Assembly: GCF_008932115.1 (NCBI RefSeq)
Contig: NZ_CP044543.1
Location: 1,116,001 to 1,180,000, forward strand
Reading direction: 5' to 3'
DNA from: Bradyrhizobium betae
GTDB lineage: Bacteria > Pseudomonadota > Alphaproteobacteria > Rhizobiales > Xanthobacteraceae
Length of the DNA: 64,000 nucleotides
A program made the translations under genes and the position numbers. The notes under the pieces were generated by a model. It worked only from the letters and a program-made list of their open reading frames with translations, had not been told where the DNA came from and searched no databases. The first letter of the stretch is position 1; each line of letters begins with the position of its first letter. This document shows positions 54,598-63,795 of this stretch, piece by piece.

Positions 54598-55398
54598 TCA
54601 GGCCGATATTGCCTGTTCCGGCGGGGCATATGCAATGGCAAACGGGCCGGCCCGGTCAAATGGGGAGAACTCCCCCTCCGGTTGCGCCAGGCGGTCCGCC
54701 ACGGCCCACAGCGCCGCGGGGTTCACGCCGAGCCCGATATGGCTCGCCAGGCGCACCTCGATGTTCTCGGCGCGGTCGGAGGGCCGCAACAGACAGGTGC
54801 GCCAGTTCACGACGCCGTCGGTGCGCGAATAGATCGACGTCGCCGGCACCGGAAGATCGCCGGCGATCGCCTCGCGCGCTTCCGCAAAATCCTCGACACG
54901 TTCGCCGGACATCATCTCGTAAAGCCGCGTCGCATTGGTCGCCCGCACGTCATTGGCAAACGGGCTGCCGAGCGTGACGACGCAGCGGACCATCTCGGGC
55001 GCCCGAAGCGCGAGATCGCGGGCATAGACGCCGCCGAGGCTCCAGCCGACCAGGCTGACCTTGCGCCCGCTCGCGGCATGGATCTCGGCGAGACGGGCGT
55101 GCAAGGCCTCACGCATCCGCCCCAGCCCACCGAGATTGCGCCCCATCCGCCAGGCATGCGCCTCGTAGCCGAGTTCGCTGAGATAGCGCCGCATCGGCGC
55201 CATCGACAGGTCGCTGGCGAGAAAGCCCGGCAGCGCCAGAACCGGATGGCCGTCGCCCCTGGGCGCGTGCATCAGGACCGGAGACAGCAGCAGGCTGGCG
55301 TTGAACTCGAACAGGCTGCGGGCTTCGGCAAGCAGCAGGCCGAGGCCCGGCGGACGAAGCCGACCTGACGCCTGCGGCCCGTCCGGCCCGCGCGACAT
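54598..55398 (-). CDS. Alpha/beta-hydrolase, paralogue of 41535-42308
   Basis: The 266-residue protein has PRGDGHPVLALPGFLASD, nucleophile VGWSLGG (Ser120), LGSPFANDVRATNATRLYE and a C-terminal ALWAVADRLAQPEGEFSPFDR. The other window member shares this order of motifs, so the two are paralogues. The catalytic base and substrate are not obvious. Its ATG overlaps the DUF6489 stop by one base (TAATG), and WS/DGAT follows. Confidence 0.82.
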   Translation of the reverse strand: MSRGPDGPQASGRLRPPGLGLLLAEARSLFEFNASLLLSPVLMHAPRGDGHPVLALPGFLASDLSMAPMRRYLSELGYEAHAWRMGRNLGGLGRMREALHARLAEIHAASGRKVSLVGWSLGGVYARDLALRAPEMVRCVVTLGSPFANDVRATNATRLYEMMSGERVEDFAEAREAIAGDLPVPATSIYSRTDGVVNWRTCLLRPSDRAENIEVRLASHIGLGVNPAALWAVADRLAQPEGEFSPFDRAGPFAIAYAPPEQAISA

Positions 55399-55655
55399 TA
55401 TTTTTTCTTGTCGCCGGCGCGCGTGCCGCCGAGGCCGGCCATGGTGACGAACATGTCCTGAAACCGCTCTGCGATCTTGGGATCGAAGGTGAACCAGCTC
55501 TGGATCAGGGATTCGGGCGAGACCTTATCGATGTTGGACATCATCTGCTGTTGCAACTTGTCCATCACGGCGGTCTGCATCGGCATCACGTCGGGTAGTC
55601 CGAAGAACTGGCGGGCTTCAAGGGGGGTACAGTCGATTTCGATGTTAACTTTCAT
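55398..55655 (-). CDS. DUF6489-like small conserved protein
   Basis: An 85-residue protein beginning MKVNIEIDCTPLEARQFFGLPDVMP, with a lysine-rich C-terminal end (TRAGDKKK). The N-terminal motif and size fit a small family (DUF6489) found beside lipid or PHA genes in alphaproteobacteria. No catalytic residues are evident. It is translationally coupled to the downstream hydrolase and heads the minus-strand lipid series. Confidence 0.75.
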   Translation of the reverse strand: MKVNIEIDCTPLEARQFFGLPDVMPMQTAVMDKLQQQMMSNIDKVSPESLIQSWFTFDPKIAERFQDMFVTMAGLGGTRAGDKKK

Positions 55656-55948
55656 GTCCCCTCCGGAAGAGATTCGAGCAGCGTTCCATAGTATCGCCGC
55701 GACACGGTGTGCGACGCAAGCGACCTGAGGCAGGCAATCGGGCCACGGCTTCGCGATCAGCCGGTATGGTCAATCAAATCCGCCCCTCGCCCCAAGATTG
55801 TTGGTCAACATTGCTGCACAGCGGCGCAACTTGGCGCGTTCCTTGCTGGAATGGCGCTTGCACGGGTCGAGAACTCTGGGCAACATGGATCGATCAGCCC
55901 CGCCGAACAATCAAAAATGACGGTGCGGGCGAGTGGAGAGGGTCAAGA

Positions 55949-57547
55949 ATGTCAGTCGGACGAAGTCTGTTTGCGGCGACGCTCGCCGGTATGCTTGCGT
56001 TGACGGCCTCGCCGGCGTCGAGCCAGACGCTGCGCTACGCCAACCAGGGTGAGCTCAAATCGCTCGACCCCTACACGCTGAACGAGTCGACCACCAGTGC
56101 GCATCTCGGCCACGTCTATGAGGGCCTGGTCGCCCGCGACAAGGACCTGAAGATCATCCCGGGGCTTGCCGAAAGCTGGGAGACGCCGGAGCCGACACGC
56201 TGGCGCTTTCACCTGCGCAAGAACGTAAAATTCCACAATGGCGACCCCTTCACCGCCGATGACGTCGTGTTCTCGGCCGAGCGCGTGCGGGCGAAAGGCT
56301 CGAATTTCCAGAGCCGCGTTCCTGCCGACGCCAAGGCGATCAAGATCGACGATTACACCGTAGATTTCGTGCTGACCTCGCCCAATCCCATCCTGACGGC
56401 GCTCTGGGCGACCTGGTACATCATGGACAAGAAATGGGCAGAGGCGAACGATGCGGTGGCACCGACACCGGCCGCCGCAACGACTCCGAGCTACGCCTCG
56501 CTCCATGAAAACGGCACCGGCCCCTTCATGATCGATAGCCATCAGCCGGGCGTGAAGACCGTCTTCAAGGCCAATCCGAACTGGTGGCGCAAGCCGGAAC
56601 ATAATCTGAAGGAGATCGTCTTCACGCCGATCGCAAACCCGGCCACGCGTGTCGCGGCGCTGTTGTCGGGCGAGGTCGACGTGATCGAGCCGGTTCCGGT
56701 GCAGGACATCGAGCGCGTCAAAGCAAGCCCCAACGCGACCGTGCTGACGGGACCTGAACTCCGCACCATTTTCGTCGGCATGGATCAGGCGCGCGACGAA
56801 CTCTTGTACTCCAACATCAAGGGCAAGAATCCGTTCAAGGACATCCGCGTCCGCGAAGCGGTTTACCGGGCGATCGATGTCGACCTGATCAAGAATCGCG
56901 TCATGCGCGGGCTGTCCACGCCGTCCGCTTTGATGGTTGCACCGGAGATCTATTCCGCGAAGAGCTTCACTCGGCCGAAGTTCGACCCTGACGCCGCCAA
57001 GAAACTCCTGGCGGATGCTGGCTATGCGGACGGCTTCGAAGTGACCATGGACTGCCCGAACGACCGCTACGTCAATGACGCCGCGATCTGTCAGGCAATC
57101 GTCGGTATGCTCGCCCGCATCAACATCAAGGTGGACCTGCTGGCGCAACCGAAGGCCCAGTATTTCGCCAAGGTGTTGAAGCCCGGCGGCTACAAGACCT
57201 CGCTGTTCATGCTGGGCTGGACCCCGGATACGCTCGACTCCCAGAACGTGCTGCACGACATCATGGGCTGCCGGGATGACCCGAAGGATCCCAACCGCGG
57301 CGAAGCCAACCTCGCCGGCTATTGCAACAAGGAGTTCGACGATCTCGCGGACAAGGTTCTCCTTGAGTCTGATACGGCCAAGCGCGATCAACTGATCAAG
57401 CAGGCTTTCGAGGTCTCGATCAAGGATTGGGCCTATGTCCCGCTGCACCAGCAGGCGCTTGCCTGGGGTGTGTCGAAAAAAGTGAAACTAACCCAGCGCG
57501 CGGACAATCAGGTCCTGCTCTACTGGGCGACCAAGCAGGACGAGTAA
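55949..57547 (+). CDS. Peptide/dipeptide ABC transporter substrate-binding protein
   Basis: The 532-residue protein has a Sec signal peptide (MSVGRSLFAATLAGMLALTASPASSQ, cleavage near 26) and a family 5 solute-binding fold: LRYANQGELKSLDPYTLNES and the typical LAESWETPEPTRWRFHLRKNVKFHNGDPFTADDVVFS. It binds short peptides or gamma-glutamyl compounds in the periplasm. The ATG at 55949 begins the signal peptide; the longer frame upstream has no such feature. The preceding 293-base gap shows no promoter I can defend. Confidence 0.88.
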   Translation: MSVGRSLFAATLAGMLALTASPASSQTLRYANQGELKSLDPYTLNESTTSAHLGHVYEGLVARDKDLKIIPGLAESWETPEPTRWRFHLRKNVKFHNGDPFTADDVVFSAERVRAKGSNFQSRVPADAKAIKIDDYTVDFVLTSPNPILTALWATWYIMDKKWAEANDAVAPTPAAATTPSYASLHENGTGPFMIDSHQPGVKTVFKANPNWWRKPEHNLKEIVFTPIANPATRVAALLSGEVDVIEPVPVQDIERVKASPNATVLTGPELRTIFVGMDQARDELLYSNIKGKNPFKDIRVREAVYRAIDVDLIKNRVMRGLSTPSALMVAPEIYSAKSFTRPKFDPDAAKKLLADAGYADGFEVTMDCPNDRYVNDAAICQAIVGMLARINIKVDLLAQPKAQYFAKVLKPGGYKTSLFMLGWTPDTLDSQNVLHDIMGCRDDPKDPNRGEANLAGYCNKEFDDLADKVLLESDTAKRDQLIKQAFEVSIKDWAYVPLHQQALAWGVSKKVKLTQRADNQVLLYWATKQDE

Positions 57548-57563
57548 TTGTCGACAAGTTGTG

Positions 57564-57593
57564 AAGTCCCGGAAGCGATGGCTTCCGGGACTT
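57564..57593 (+). other. Stem-loop between the binding protein and permease genes
   Basis: AAGTCCCGGAAGC and GCTTCCGGGACTT are perfect 13-base arms around a four-base loop, followed by GCATTTT. The T run is weak, so it is better read as an mRNA-stabilising or partly terminating hairpin that favours the binding protein message. Confidence 0.6.
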
Positions 57594-57648
57594 GCATTTT
57601 CAGGCTAACGCGATGACGCGTGCCGCTGAAGAGATGTGAAAGGAACAG

Positions 57649-58629
57649 ATGCTCGCTTTCACACTGCGCCGGGCCATCCAGGCCATCGGCGTCATGATCG
57701 CCGTCGGGATCATCTCGTTCTCGATGTTCCGTTTCGCCGGCGATCCCGTCAACCAGATGGTCGGGATGGATACGTCGGGCACCGAACGCGCCGCGATCCG
57801 CAAGTCGCTCGGCCTCGACGATCCCGTCATCGTGCAGTTCGGCCGCTATGTCGGCAACGCTGCACAGTTCAAGTTCGGCGTGTCCTACCAGTTCCGCCTG
57901 CCGGTCACGAGCCTGCTGATCGAGCGGATGCCTGCAACGCTGGAACTCGCGATCTGCGCCACCATCTTTGCGATGGTCAGCGGCATCCTGATGGGGGTCT
58001 ATTCCGCGCTTCGCCGCGACAGCTGGCTCGCGCATGTCTTCCAGGCCGTCTCGCTGATCGGCATCTCGCTGCCGACCTTCCTGATCGGCATTCTCATGAT
58101 CTACCTGTTTTCGGTGACGCTGGGCTGGCTGCCCTCGTTCGGGCGCGGCGACGTCGTTCATATCGGCTGGTGGACGACAGGCCTTCTGACACTGTCGGGC
58201 TTGAAAGCGCTGATCATGCCTTCGATTACGCTTGGCTTGTTCCAGATGACGCTGATCATGCGGCTCGTCCGCGCGGAGATGCTGGAAGTGATGCGGACCG
58301 ACTACATCCGCTTCGCTCGTGCGCGCGGACTGACCACGCGGGCGATCCATTTCGGCCACGCGCTGCGCAACACGCTGGTTCCCGTCATCACCGTCGCCGG
58401 CCTGCAATTTGGCTCGGTAATTGCATTCGCGATCATCACCGAAACCGTATTCCAGTGGCCAGGCATGGGCCTCCTGTTCGTGCAGGCCGTTCAGAACGTC
58501 GATATCCCGATCATGGCGGCCTATCTGATGATGGTGTCCCTGATCTTCGTCACCATCAATCTCGTGGTTGATATCCTCTACACCATCGTCGATCCGCGGC
58601 TGCGCTCGACGGTCAGCCGGGCGCATTGA
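57649..58629 (+). CDS. Peptide/dipeptide ABC transporter permease (DppB-like)
   Basis: The 326-residue membrane protein has a single-helix N-terminus, a long periplasmic loop, then five helices with the EAA-type loop RLVRAEMLEVMRTDYIRFARARGLTTRAIHFGHALRN. That is the DppB/OppB layout. It forms the channel with the next gene product and is one base from it. Confidence 0.9.
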   Translation: MLAFTLRRAIQAIGVMIAVGIISFSMFRFAGDPVNQMVGMDTSGTERAAIRKSLGLDDPVIVQFGRYVGNAAQFKFGVSYQFRLPVTSLLIERMPATLELAICATIFAMVSGILMGVYSALRRDSWLAHVFQAVSLIGISLPTFLIGILMIYLFSVTLGWLPSFGRGDVVHIGWWTTGLLTLSGLKALIMPSITLGLFQMTLIMRLVRAEMLEVMRTDYIRFARARGLTTRAIHFGHALRNTLVPVITVAGLQFGSVIAFAIITETVFQWPGMGLLFVQAVQNVDIPIMAAYLMMVSLIFVTINLVVDILYTIVDPRLRSTVSRAH

Positions 58630-58630
58630 G

Positions 58631-59593
58631 ATGAGCGAGGCGGTCGTTCCGCACGAGATTGAGAAGCGCGCTGCGGCCGTACCGCACAGGTTCAGGCGCG
58701 CGCTCGACAGCGACCTGTTCTATTCGTTCCGCCGCTCGAAGATCACCATGATCGCGGCCGCGGTGACGCTGCTGTTCTTTCTTCTGGCGATTTTTGCCGC
58801 GGTGCTGTCGGTACAGAACCCGTTCGACCCGGCACAGCTGCAGCTGATGAATTCGCGCATCTCACCGCTCTGGACCGCCGACGGCCAGAGTCCATTCCTG
58901 CTCGGGACCGACGAGCAGGGCCGCGACGTTCTGTCTGCGATCCTCTACGGCCTGCGCATCTCGCTGCTCGTCGGCGTACTCGGCGTGGTCTTGTCCGGGG
59001 CGATCGGCATCCTGCTTGGTTTGACCGCCGGCTATTTCGGCGGCGCAATCGACGGCCTGATCATGCGCATCGCCGACGTGCAGCTCTCCTTTCCGGCCAT
59101 CCTGATCGCGCTTTTGATCAATGGAATCGCCAAGTCCGTCTTTGGCAACAGGCTGGACGAGATGAGCATGCTCGCGGTCCTGGTGTTCGCGATCGGCCTG
59201 AGTTTCTGGGTGCAGTATGCCCGCACCGTGCGTGGCTCGGTGCTGATCGAGAAGAACAAGGACTATGTCGCGGCCGCGCAATTGATCGGCCTGCCTGCTC
59301 CCGTGATCATGCTGCGCCACGTGCTGCCGAACACGACGGGTCCGATCCTCGTGATCGCCACCATCAACCTCGCGCTCGCCATCATCACCGAGGCGACGCT
59401 GTCCTTCCTCGGCTCGGGCATGCCCGAGACCATGCCGTCGCTCGGCACGTTGATCCGCATCGGCAACGGCTATCTGTTCGCGGGCGAATGGTGGATCGTC
59501 GCCTTCCCGGGAATCGCGCTCGCCGTGCTGATCCTGTCCATCAACCTGCTGGGCGACTGGCTGCGCGACGCGCTCAACCCAAAGCTCCGATGA
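58631..59593 (+). CDS. Peptide/dipeptide ABC transporter permease (DppC-like)
   Basis: The 320-residue permease has the OppC_N leader (FRRSKITMIAAAVTLLFFLLAIFAAVLSV), LLGTDEQGRDVLSAILYGLRISLLVG and the coupling loop YVAAAQLIGLPAPVIMLRHVLPN. It pairs with the DppB-like permease. The ATG at 58631 lies just after the previous stop. Its stop overlaps the next gene's start. Confidence 0.9.
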   Translation: MSEAVVPHEIEKRAAAVPHRFRRALDSDLFYSFRRSKITMIAAAVTLLFFLLAIFAAVLSVQNPFDPAQLQLMNSRISPLWTADGQSPFLLGTDEQGRDVLSAILYGLRISLLVGVLGVVLSGAIGILLGLTAGYFGGAIDGLIMRIADVQLSFPAILIALLINGIAKSVFGNRLDEMSMLAVLVFAIGLSFWVQYARTVRGSVLIEKNKDYVAAAQLIGLPAPVIMLRHVLPNTTGPILVIATINLALAIITEATLSFLGSGMPETMPSLGTLIRIGNGYLFAGEWWIVAFPGIALAVLILSINLLGDWLRDALNPKLR

Positions 59594-60576
59594 CCGAACC
59601 CGTCCTCTCCGTGCGCAATCTTCAGGTGGAGTTCGTCTCCCGCCGCGGCACGCTGCGCGCCATCGACGGCGTCTCCTTCGACATCGCCAAGGGCGAGGTG
59701 CTGGGCGTGGTCGGTGAATCCGGCGCCGGCAAGTCCGTCACGGGCCTCTCGGTGATCGGCCTGATCGATCCGCCCGGCCGCATCTCCGGCGGCGAGATTC
59801 GCCTGTCGGGCCTGCGCATAGACAATCTGCCGCCGGAGGAGCTGCGCCGCGTCCGCGGCAAGCGCATCGGCATGATCTTCCAGGATCCGCTCACTTCGCT
59901 CAATCCGCTGTACCGGGTCGGCGACCAGATCGTGGAGACGATCCGGACCCATCTCAATCTGTCCGAGACCGCCGCCCGCCGCCGCGCCATCGACCTGCTG
60001 GCCGAAGTCGGCATTCCCGCGCCGGACAAGCGCATCGACGGCTATCCGCACGAATTCTCCGGCGGCATGCGCCAGCGCGTGGTGATTGCGCTCGCCATCT
60101 GCGCCGAGCCCGAGCTGATCATCGCGGACGAGCCGACCACCGCGCTCGATGTCTCCGTGCAGGCGCAGATCATCACGCTGATCAAGCGCCTCGGCCGCGA
60201 CCACGGCACCGCCGTGATGCTGGTGACGCACGACATGGGCGTGATCGCCGAGACCTCCGACCGCGTCGCCGTGATGTATGCCGGCCGCGTCGCCGAAATC
60301 GGTCCTGTCCAGGACGTCGTGAAGAATCCGCTGCACCCCTATGCCAAGGGCCTGATGGGCGCGATCCCGACGCTTGCCGGCGAGGACAAGCGCCTGGTGC
60401 AGATCCCCGGCTCGATGCCGCGGCTGTCGGCGATCCCGCGCGGCTGCTCGTTCAATCCGCGCTGCGAATCCGCGTTCGACCGCTGCCGGGTCGACCGGCC
60501 CGAGCCGCTGCCGCGCGGCACGCAATCGGTCGCCTGCCATCTCTATGACAGCGCGCCGGCGGAGAGCGCGGCATGA
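59590..60576 (+). CDS. Peptide ABC transporter ATP-binding protein (DppD-like)
   Basis: The 328-residue ATPase has Walker A GESGAGKS, Q-loop FQDPLTSLNPLY, signature FSGGMRQRV and Walker B LIIADEPTTALDV. The C-terminal oligo_HPY region with FNPRCESAFDRC carries the Cys set of DppD/OppD. It overlaps dppC and the next ATPase by four bases each (ATGA). Confidence 0.9.
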   Translation: MTEPVLSVRNLQVEFVSRRGTLRAIDGVSFDIAKGEVLGVVGESGAGKSVTGLSVIGLIDPPGRISGGEIRLSGLRIDNLPPEELRRVRGKRIGMIFQDPLTSLNPLYRVGDQIVETIRTHLNLSETAARRRAIDLLAEVGIPAPDKRIDGYPHEFSGGMRQRVVIALAICAEPELIIADEPTTALDVSVQAQIITLIKRLGRDHGTAVMLVTHDMGVIAETSDRVAVMYAGRVAEIGPVQDVVKNPLHPYAKGLMGAIPTLAGEDKRLVQIPGSMPRLSAIPRGCSFNPRCESAFDRCRVDRPEPLPRGTQSVACHLYDSAPAESAA

Positions 60577-61562
60577 GCGCCCCCTTCGTCCAGGCCACAA
60601 ATCTGCGCCGCGTGTTCGACGTCTCCAAGCCGTGGCTCAACCGCGTCCTCGAAGGCGGCCAGCTCGAATACCTCAAGGCCGTCGACGGTGTCAGCTTCGA
60701 CATCCGGAAGGGCGAGACCTTTGCACTGGTCGGCGAGTCCGGCTCCGGCAAGACCACGGTGGCCCGGATGGTGGTCGGCCTGCTGCCGCCGAGCTCCGGC
60801 GACGTGCTGATCGACGGCGTCTCGATGACCGACCCGCGGCAGGCCCAGACGCGGCGAAAGCTGCGCCGCCGCATCCAGATGATCTTCCAGGATCCCTATG
60901 CGAGCCTGAACCCGCGCTTCCGCGTCGATGCCGTCATCGCCGAGCCGATCCGCGCCTTCGACCTGATCCAGGGCGAGCGCGACATCCAGGCGCGCGTCGG
61001 CGAGCTGCTCAGCCTCGTCGGCCTGCATCCCGACGACCGGTTGAAATTCCCGCACGAATTTTCCGGCGGCCAGCGCCAGCGCATCGCGATCGCGCGGGCG
61101 CTCGCCTCCGACGCCGAGTTCATCGTCTGCGACGAGCCGACCTCGGCGCTCGACGTCTCCGTGCAGGCGCAGATCCTGAACCTGATGCGCGACCTCCAGG
61201 ACAAGTTCGGCCTGACCTACATGTTCATCAGCCACAACCTCGCCGTTGTCCGCCACATGGCGAGCCGTGTCGGCGTGATGTATCTCGGCCGCATCGTCGA
61301 GATCGCGGAAGGCAAGGAATTGTTCTCCCGTCCGCGCATGCCCTACACCAAGATGTTGCTGGGCGCCGTGCCTGATCTGGCCATGAGCGGCCGCCAGCGC
61401 ATTCCGGTGAAGGGCGAGATCCCCAACCCGATCAATCCGCCGCCCGGCTGCGCCTTCAATCCGCGCTGCCCGCTGGCGTTCGATCTCTGCCGCAAGCAAG
61501 CCCCCGAACTGATCGACGGCGTCGCCTGCCACGCGGTAAACACCGCGCCGGTCCCGGCGTGA
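60573..61562 (+). CDS. Peptide ABC transporter ATP-binding protein (DppF-like)
   Basis: The 329-residue ATPase has Walker A GESGSGKTT, FQDPYASLNPRF, FSGGQRQRI and Walker B FIVCDEPTSALDV, with a C-terminal FNPRCPLAFDLCRK cysteine stretch. It forms the second ATPase of the importer with the gene before it. It starts with coding overlap ATGA. Confidence 0.9.
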   Translation: MSAPFVQATNLRRVFDVSKPWLNRVLEGGQLEYLKAVDGVSFDIRKGETFALVGESGSGKTTVARMVVGLLPPSSGDVLIDGVSMTDPRQAQTRRKLRRRIQMIFQDPYASLNPRFRVDAVIAEPIRAFDLIQGERDIQARVGELLSLVGLHPDDRLKFPHEFSGGQRQRIAIARALASDAEFIVCDEPTSALDVSVQAQILNLMRDLQDKFGLTYMFISHNLAVVRHMASRVGVMYLGRIVEIAEGKELFSRPRMPYTKMLLGAVPDLAMSGRQRIPVKGEIPNPINPPPGCAFNPRCPLAFDLCRKQAPELIDGVACHAVNTAPVPA

Positions 61563-61649
61563 CGCGCGCGTGCCATGCGGCCTGCGCATTGGCGGCGCGG
61601 CATCCCCTGTGATCAATTGCGCGCGCCGAAAATAAGGTAGCGAAATCCC

Positions 61650-63452
61650 ATGTCCAACATCAATCCAGATCCCTTCACGACGCGCCCCGAGATCGAGGGC
61701 ACGTTCGGGGTCGTCGCCACCACGCACTGGATCGCAACCGCCGTCGGCATGGCCATGCTGGAAAAGGGCGGCAACGCCTTCGACGCCGGCGTCGCCACCG
61801 CCTTCACGCTGCAGGTGGTCGAACCGCATCTGAACGGCCCCGGCGGCGACGTGCCCGTCATCGTCCACGACGTCAAGCGCGGCCGCACCGAAGTGATCTG
61901 CGGCCAGGGCCCGGCGCCAGCCCGCGCCACCATCGCGCATTACAAGAGCGAAGGCCTCGACATGGTGCCCGGCACCGGCCTGCTCGCGGCCTGCGTCCCC
62001 GGCACCTTCGAATCCTGGATGATGCTACTGCGCGACTACGGCACGATGCGCGTGCGCGACGTGCTGGAACCCGCGATCGCCTACGCGCGCGACGGCTATC
62101 CGCTGGTCGAGCGTGCCTGCGCCACCATCCAGACCGTCGAGCAATTGTTCCGCAAGCACTGGCCGACCTCGGCCGCGGTCTATCTTCCCAATGGCGAAGT
62201 TCCGAAGCCCGGCACGCTGTTCACCAACACGACGCTGGCCGCCACCTACGCCCGCATTCTCAGCGAAGCCGAGAGCGGCGGTGGCGGCCGCGACGCCGAG
62301 ATCGAGCGTGCGCGCAAGGCCTGGTCACATGGCTTCGTTGCGGAAGCGATCGACAAGTTCTGCCGGACGCAAGAAGTCATGGACGTCAGCGGCACGCCGC
62401 ATCGCGGCGTGCTATCCGCCGACGACATGGCGCGCTGGCAGCCGACCATCGAGGCGCCGCTCACCTACGACTATGGCCGCTACACCGTCTGCAAGGCAGG
62501 CGTCTGGAGCCAGGGCCCGGTGACGCTGCAACAGCTCGCTTTGCTGAAGGGTTTTGCGCTCGACGGGCTCGACCCGACCGGGCCTGAGTTCATCCATCTC
62601 CAGATCGAATGCGCCAAGCTCGCCTTCGCCGATCGCGAAAAATTCTACGGCGACCCCAAATTCAGCGAGATCCCGATCGGAACGCTGCTGTCCGATGCCT
62701 ACAACGACGAGCGCCGCAAGCTCGTCACCGACAAGGCCTCGCTCGATCTCCGGCCAGGCGCGATCGAGGGGCTTGGCGGTGTGGTCAAGCTGCGCCGCGC
62801 CGAAGGCCAGCGCGAAGCCGTCGGCGCGCTCGGCGCGGGCGAGCCGACGGTGGGACGATTTGGCGAGGTGCGCGGCGACACCGTGCATTTCGACATCATC
62901 GACAAGGCCGGCAACATGATCTCGTCGACACCGTCGGGCGGCTGGTTGCAATCCTCGCCTGTCATTCCCGAGCTCGGCTTCTGCCTCGGCAGCCGCGCGC
63001 AGATGTTCGATCTGGAAGAGAACCAACCGAGCTCGCTGGCACCCGGCAAGCGGCCGCGCACCACGCTGTCGCCGACCATGGCACTGCGCGATGGCGAACC
63101 GTATCTGGCCTGGGGTTCGCCCGGCGGCGACCAGCAGGACCAGTGGATCACGCAGTTCTTCCTGCGCCACGTCCATTGCAACCTCAATCTCCAGGAAGCC
63201 ATCGACGCGCCGGCCTGGCATTCCGAGCATTTCCCGATCTCGTTCTGGCCGCGCACCGCGCGCCCTGGCGTGCTCGTGGTCGAGAACCGCGTGCCGAAGG
63301 CAACGATCGAGAACCTCAGGGAGCGCGGGCATATCGTGGAAGTCGGTCCCGACTGGTCCGAAGGCCGCCTCACCGCGGCCTCGCGCGTCGGCGTGCGCCG
63401 CCGCGCCGCCGCCAATCCACGCGGCATGCAGGGCTACGCCGCGGGGCGCTGA
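61650..63452 (+). CDS. Gamma-glutamyltransferase family protein
   Basis: The 600-residue Ntn-hydrolase has the GGT pattern. The predicted autoprocessing nucleophile is Thr411 in GDTVHFDIIDKAGNMISSTPSG, giving parts of about 410 and 190 residues; PGKRPRTTLSPTMALRDGEPYLAWGSPGGD lies in the small part. No signal peptide is seen (MSNINPDPFTTRPEIEG), unlike periplasmic Ggt, so it probably acts in the cytoplasm on imported gamma-glutamyl peptides. The flanking peptide ABC transporter genes support this. Confidence 0.88.
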   Translation: MSNINPDPFTTRPEIEGTFGVVATTHWIATAVGMAMLEKGGNAFDAGVATAFTLQVVEPHLNGPGGDVPVIVHDVKRGRTEVICGQGPAPARATIAHYKSEGLDMVPGTGLLAACVPGTFESWMMLLRDYGTMRVRDVLEPAIAYARDGYPLVERACATIQTVEQLFRKHWPTSAAVYLPNGEVPKPGTLFTNTTLAATYARILSEAESGGGGRDAEIERARKAWSHGFVAEAIDKFCRTQEVMDVSGTPHRGVLSADDMARWQPTIEAPLTYDYGRYTVCKAGVWSQGPVTLQQLALLKGFALDGLDPTGPEFIHLQIECAKLAFADREKFYGDPKFSEIPIGTLLSDAYNDERRKLVTDKASLDLRPGAIEGLGGVVKLRRAEGQREAVGALGAGEPTVGRFGEVRGDTVHFDIIDKAGNMISSTPSGGWLQSSPVIPELGFCLGSRAQMFDLEENQPSSLAPGKRPRTTLSPTMALRDGEPYLAWGSPGGDQQDQWITQFFLRHVHCNLNLQEAIDAPAWHSEHFPISFWPRTARPGVLVVENRVPKATIENLRERGHIVEVGPDWSEGRLTAASRVGVRRRAAANPRGMQGYAAGR

Positions 63453-63461
63453 AGGCAGCAC

Positions 63462-63795
63462 ATGAGTGCGACTCCCCTCATCGAGATCAAGGACCTGCGC
63501 ATCCGCTTTCACGGCGACGACGGCCGCGTCACCCACGCGGTCGACAGCGTCGATCTCAGCGTCGCCAATGGCGCCACGCTCGGCCTCGTCGGGGAATCCG
63601 GCTGCGGCAAGAGCGTGACGTCGCTGGCGATCATGGGGTTGCTGCCGAAGCAAAGCGCTGAAATATCCGGCGCGATCCGTTTCGACGGCTTCGATCTGCT
63701 GAAGACCCCGGACCAGATGCTGCGCGATCTGCGCGGCAACCGGCTGGCGATGATCTTCCAGGAGCCGATGACCTCGCTCAATGCCGCTTACCGAG
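63462..63795 (+). pseudogene. Peptide ABC transporter ATP-binding protein, 5' part only, broken at about 63790
   Basis: The frame opens with MSATPLIEIKDLRIRF and has Walker A GESGCGKS (44-51) and the Q-loop FQEPMTSLN (100-107) of an OppD-type ATPase. After about residue 110 the family sequence stops. The signature motif, Walker B and H-loop are missing, and the frame runs on through unrelated Arg/His-rich sequence to the edge. The DNA from about 63783 is instead the inside of a permease gene in a different frame. As read, this gene cannot make an active ATPase. Confidence 0.8.
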
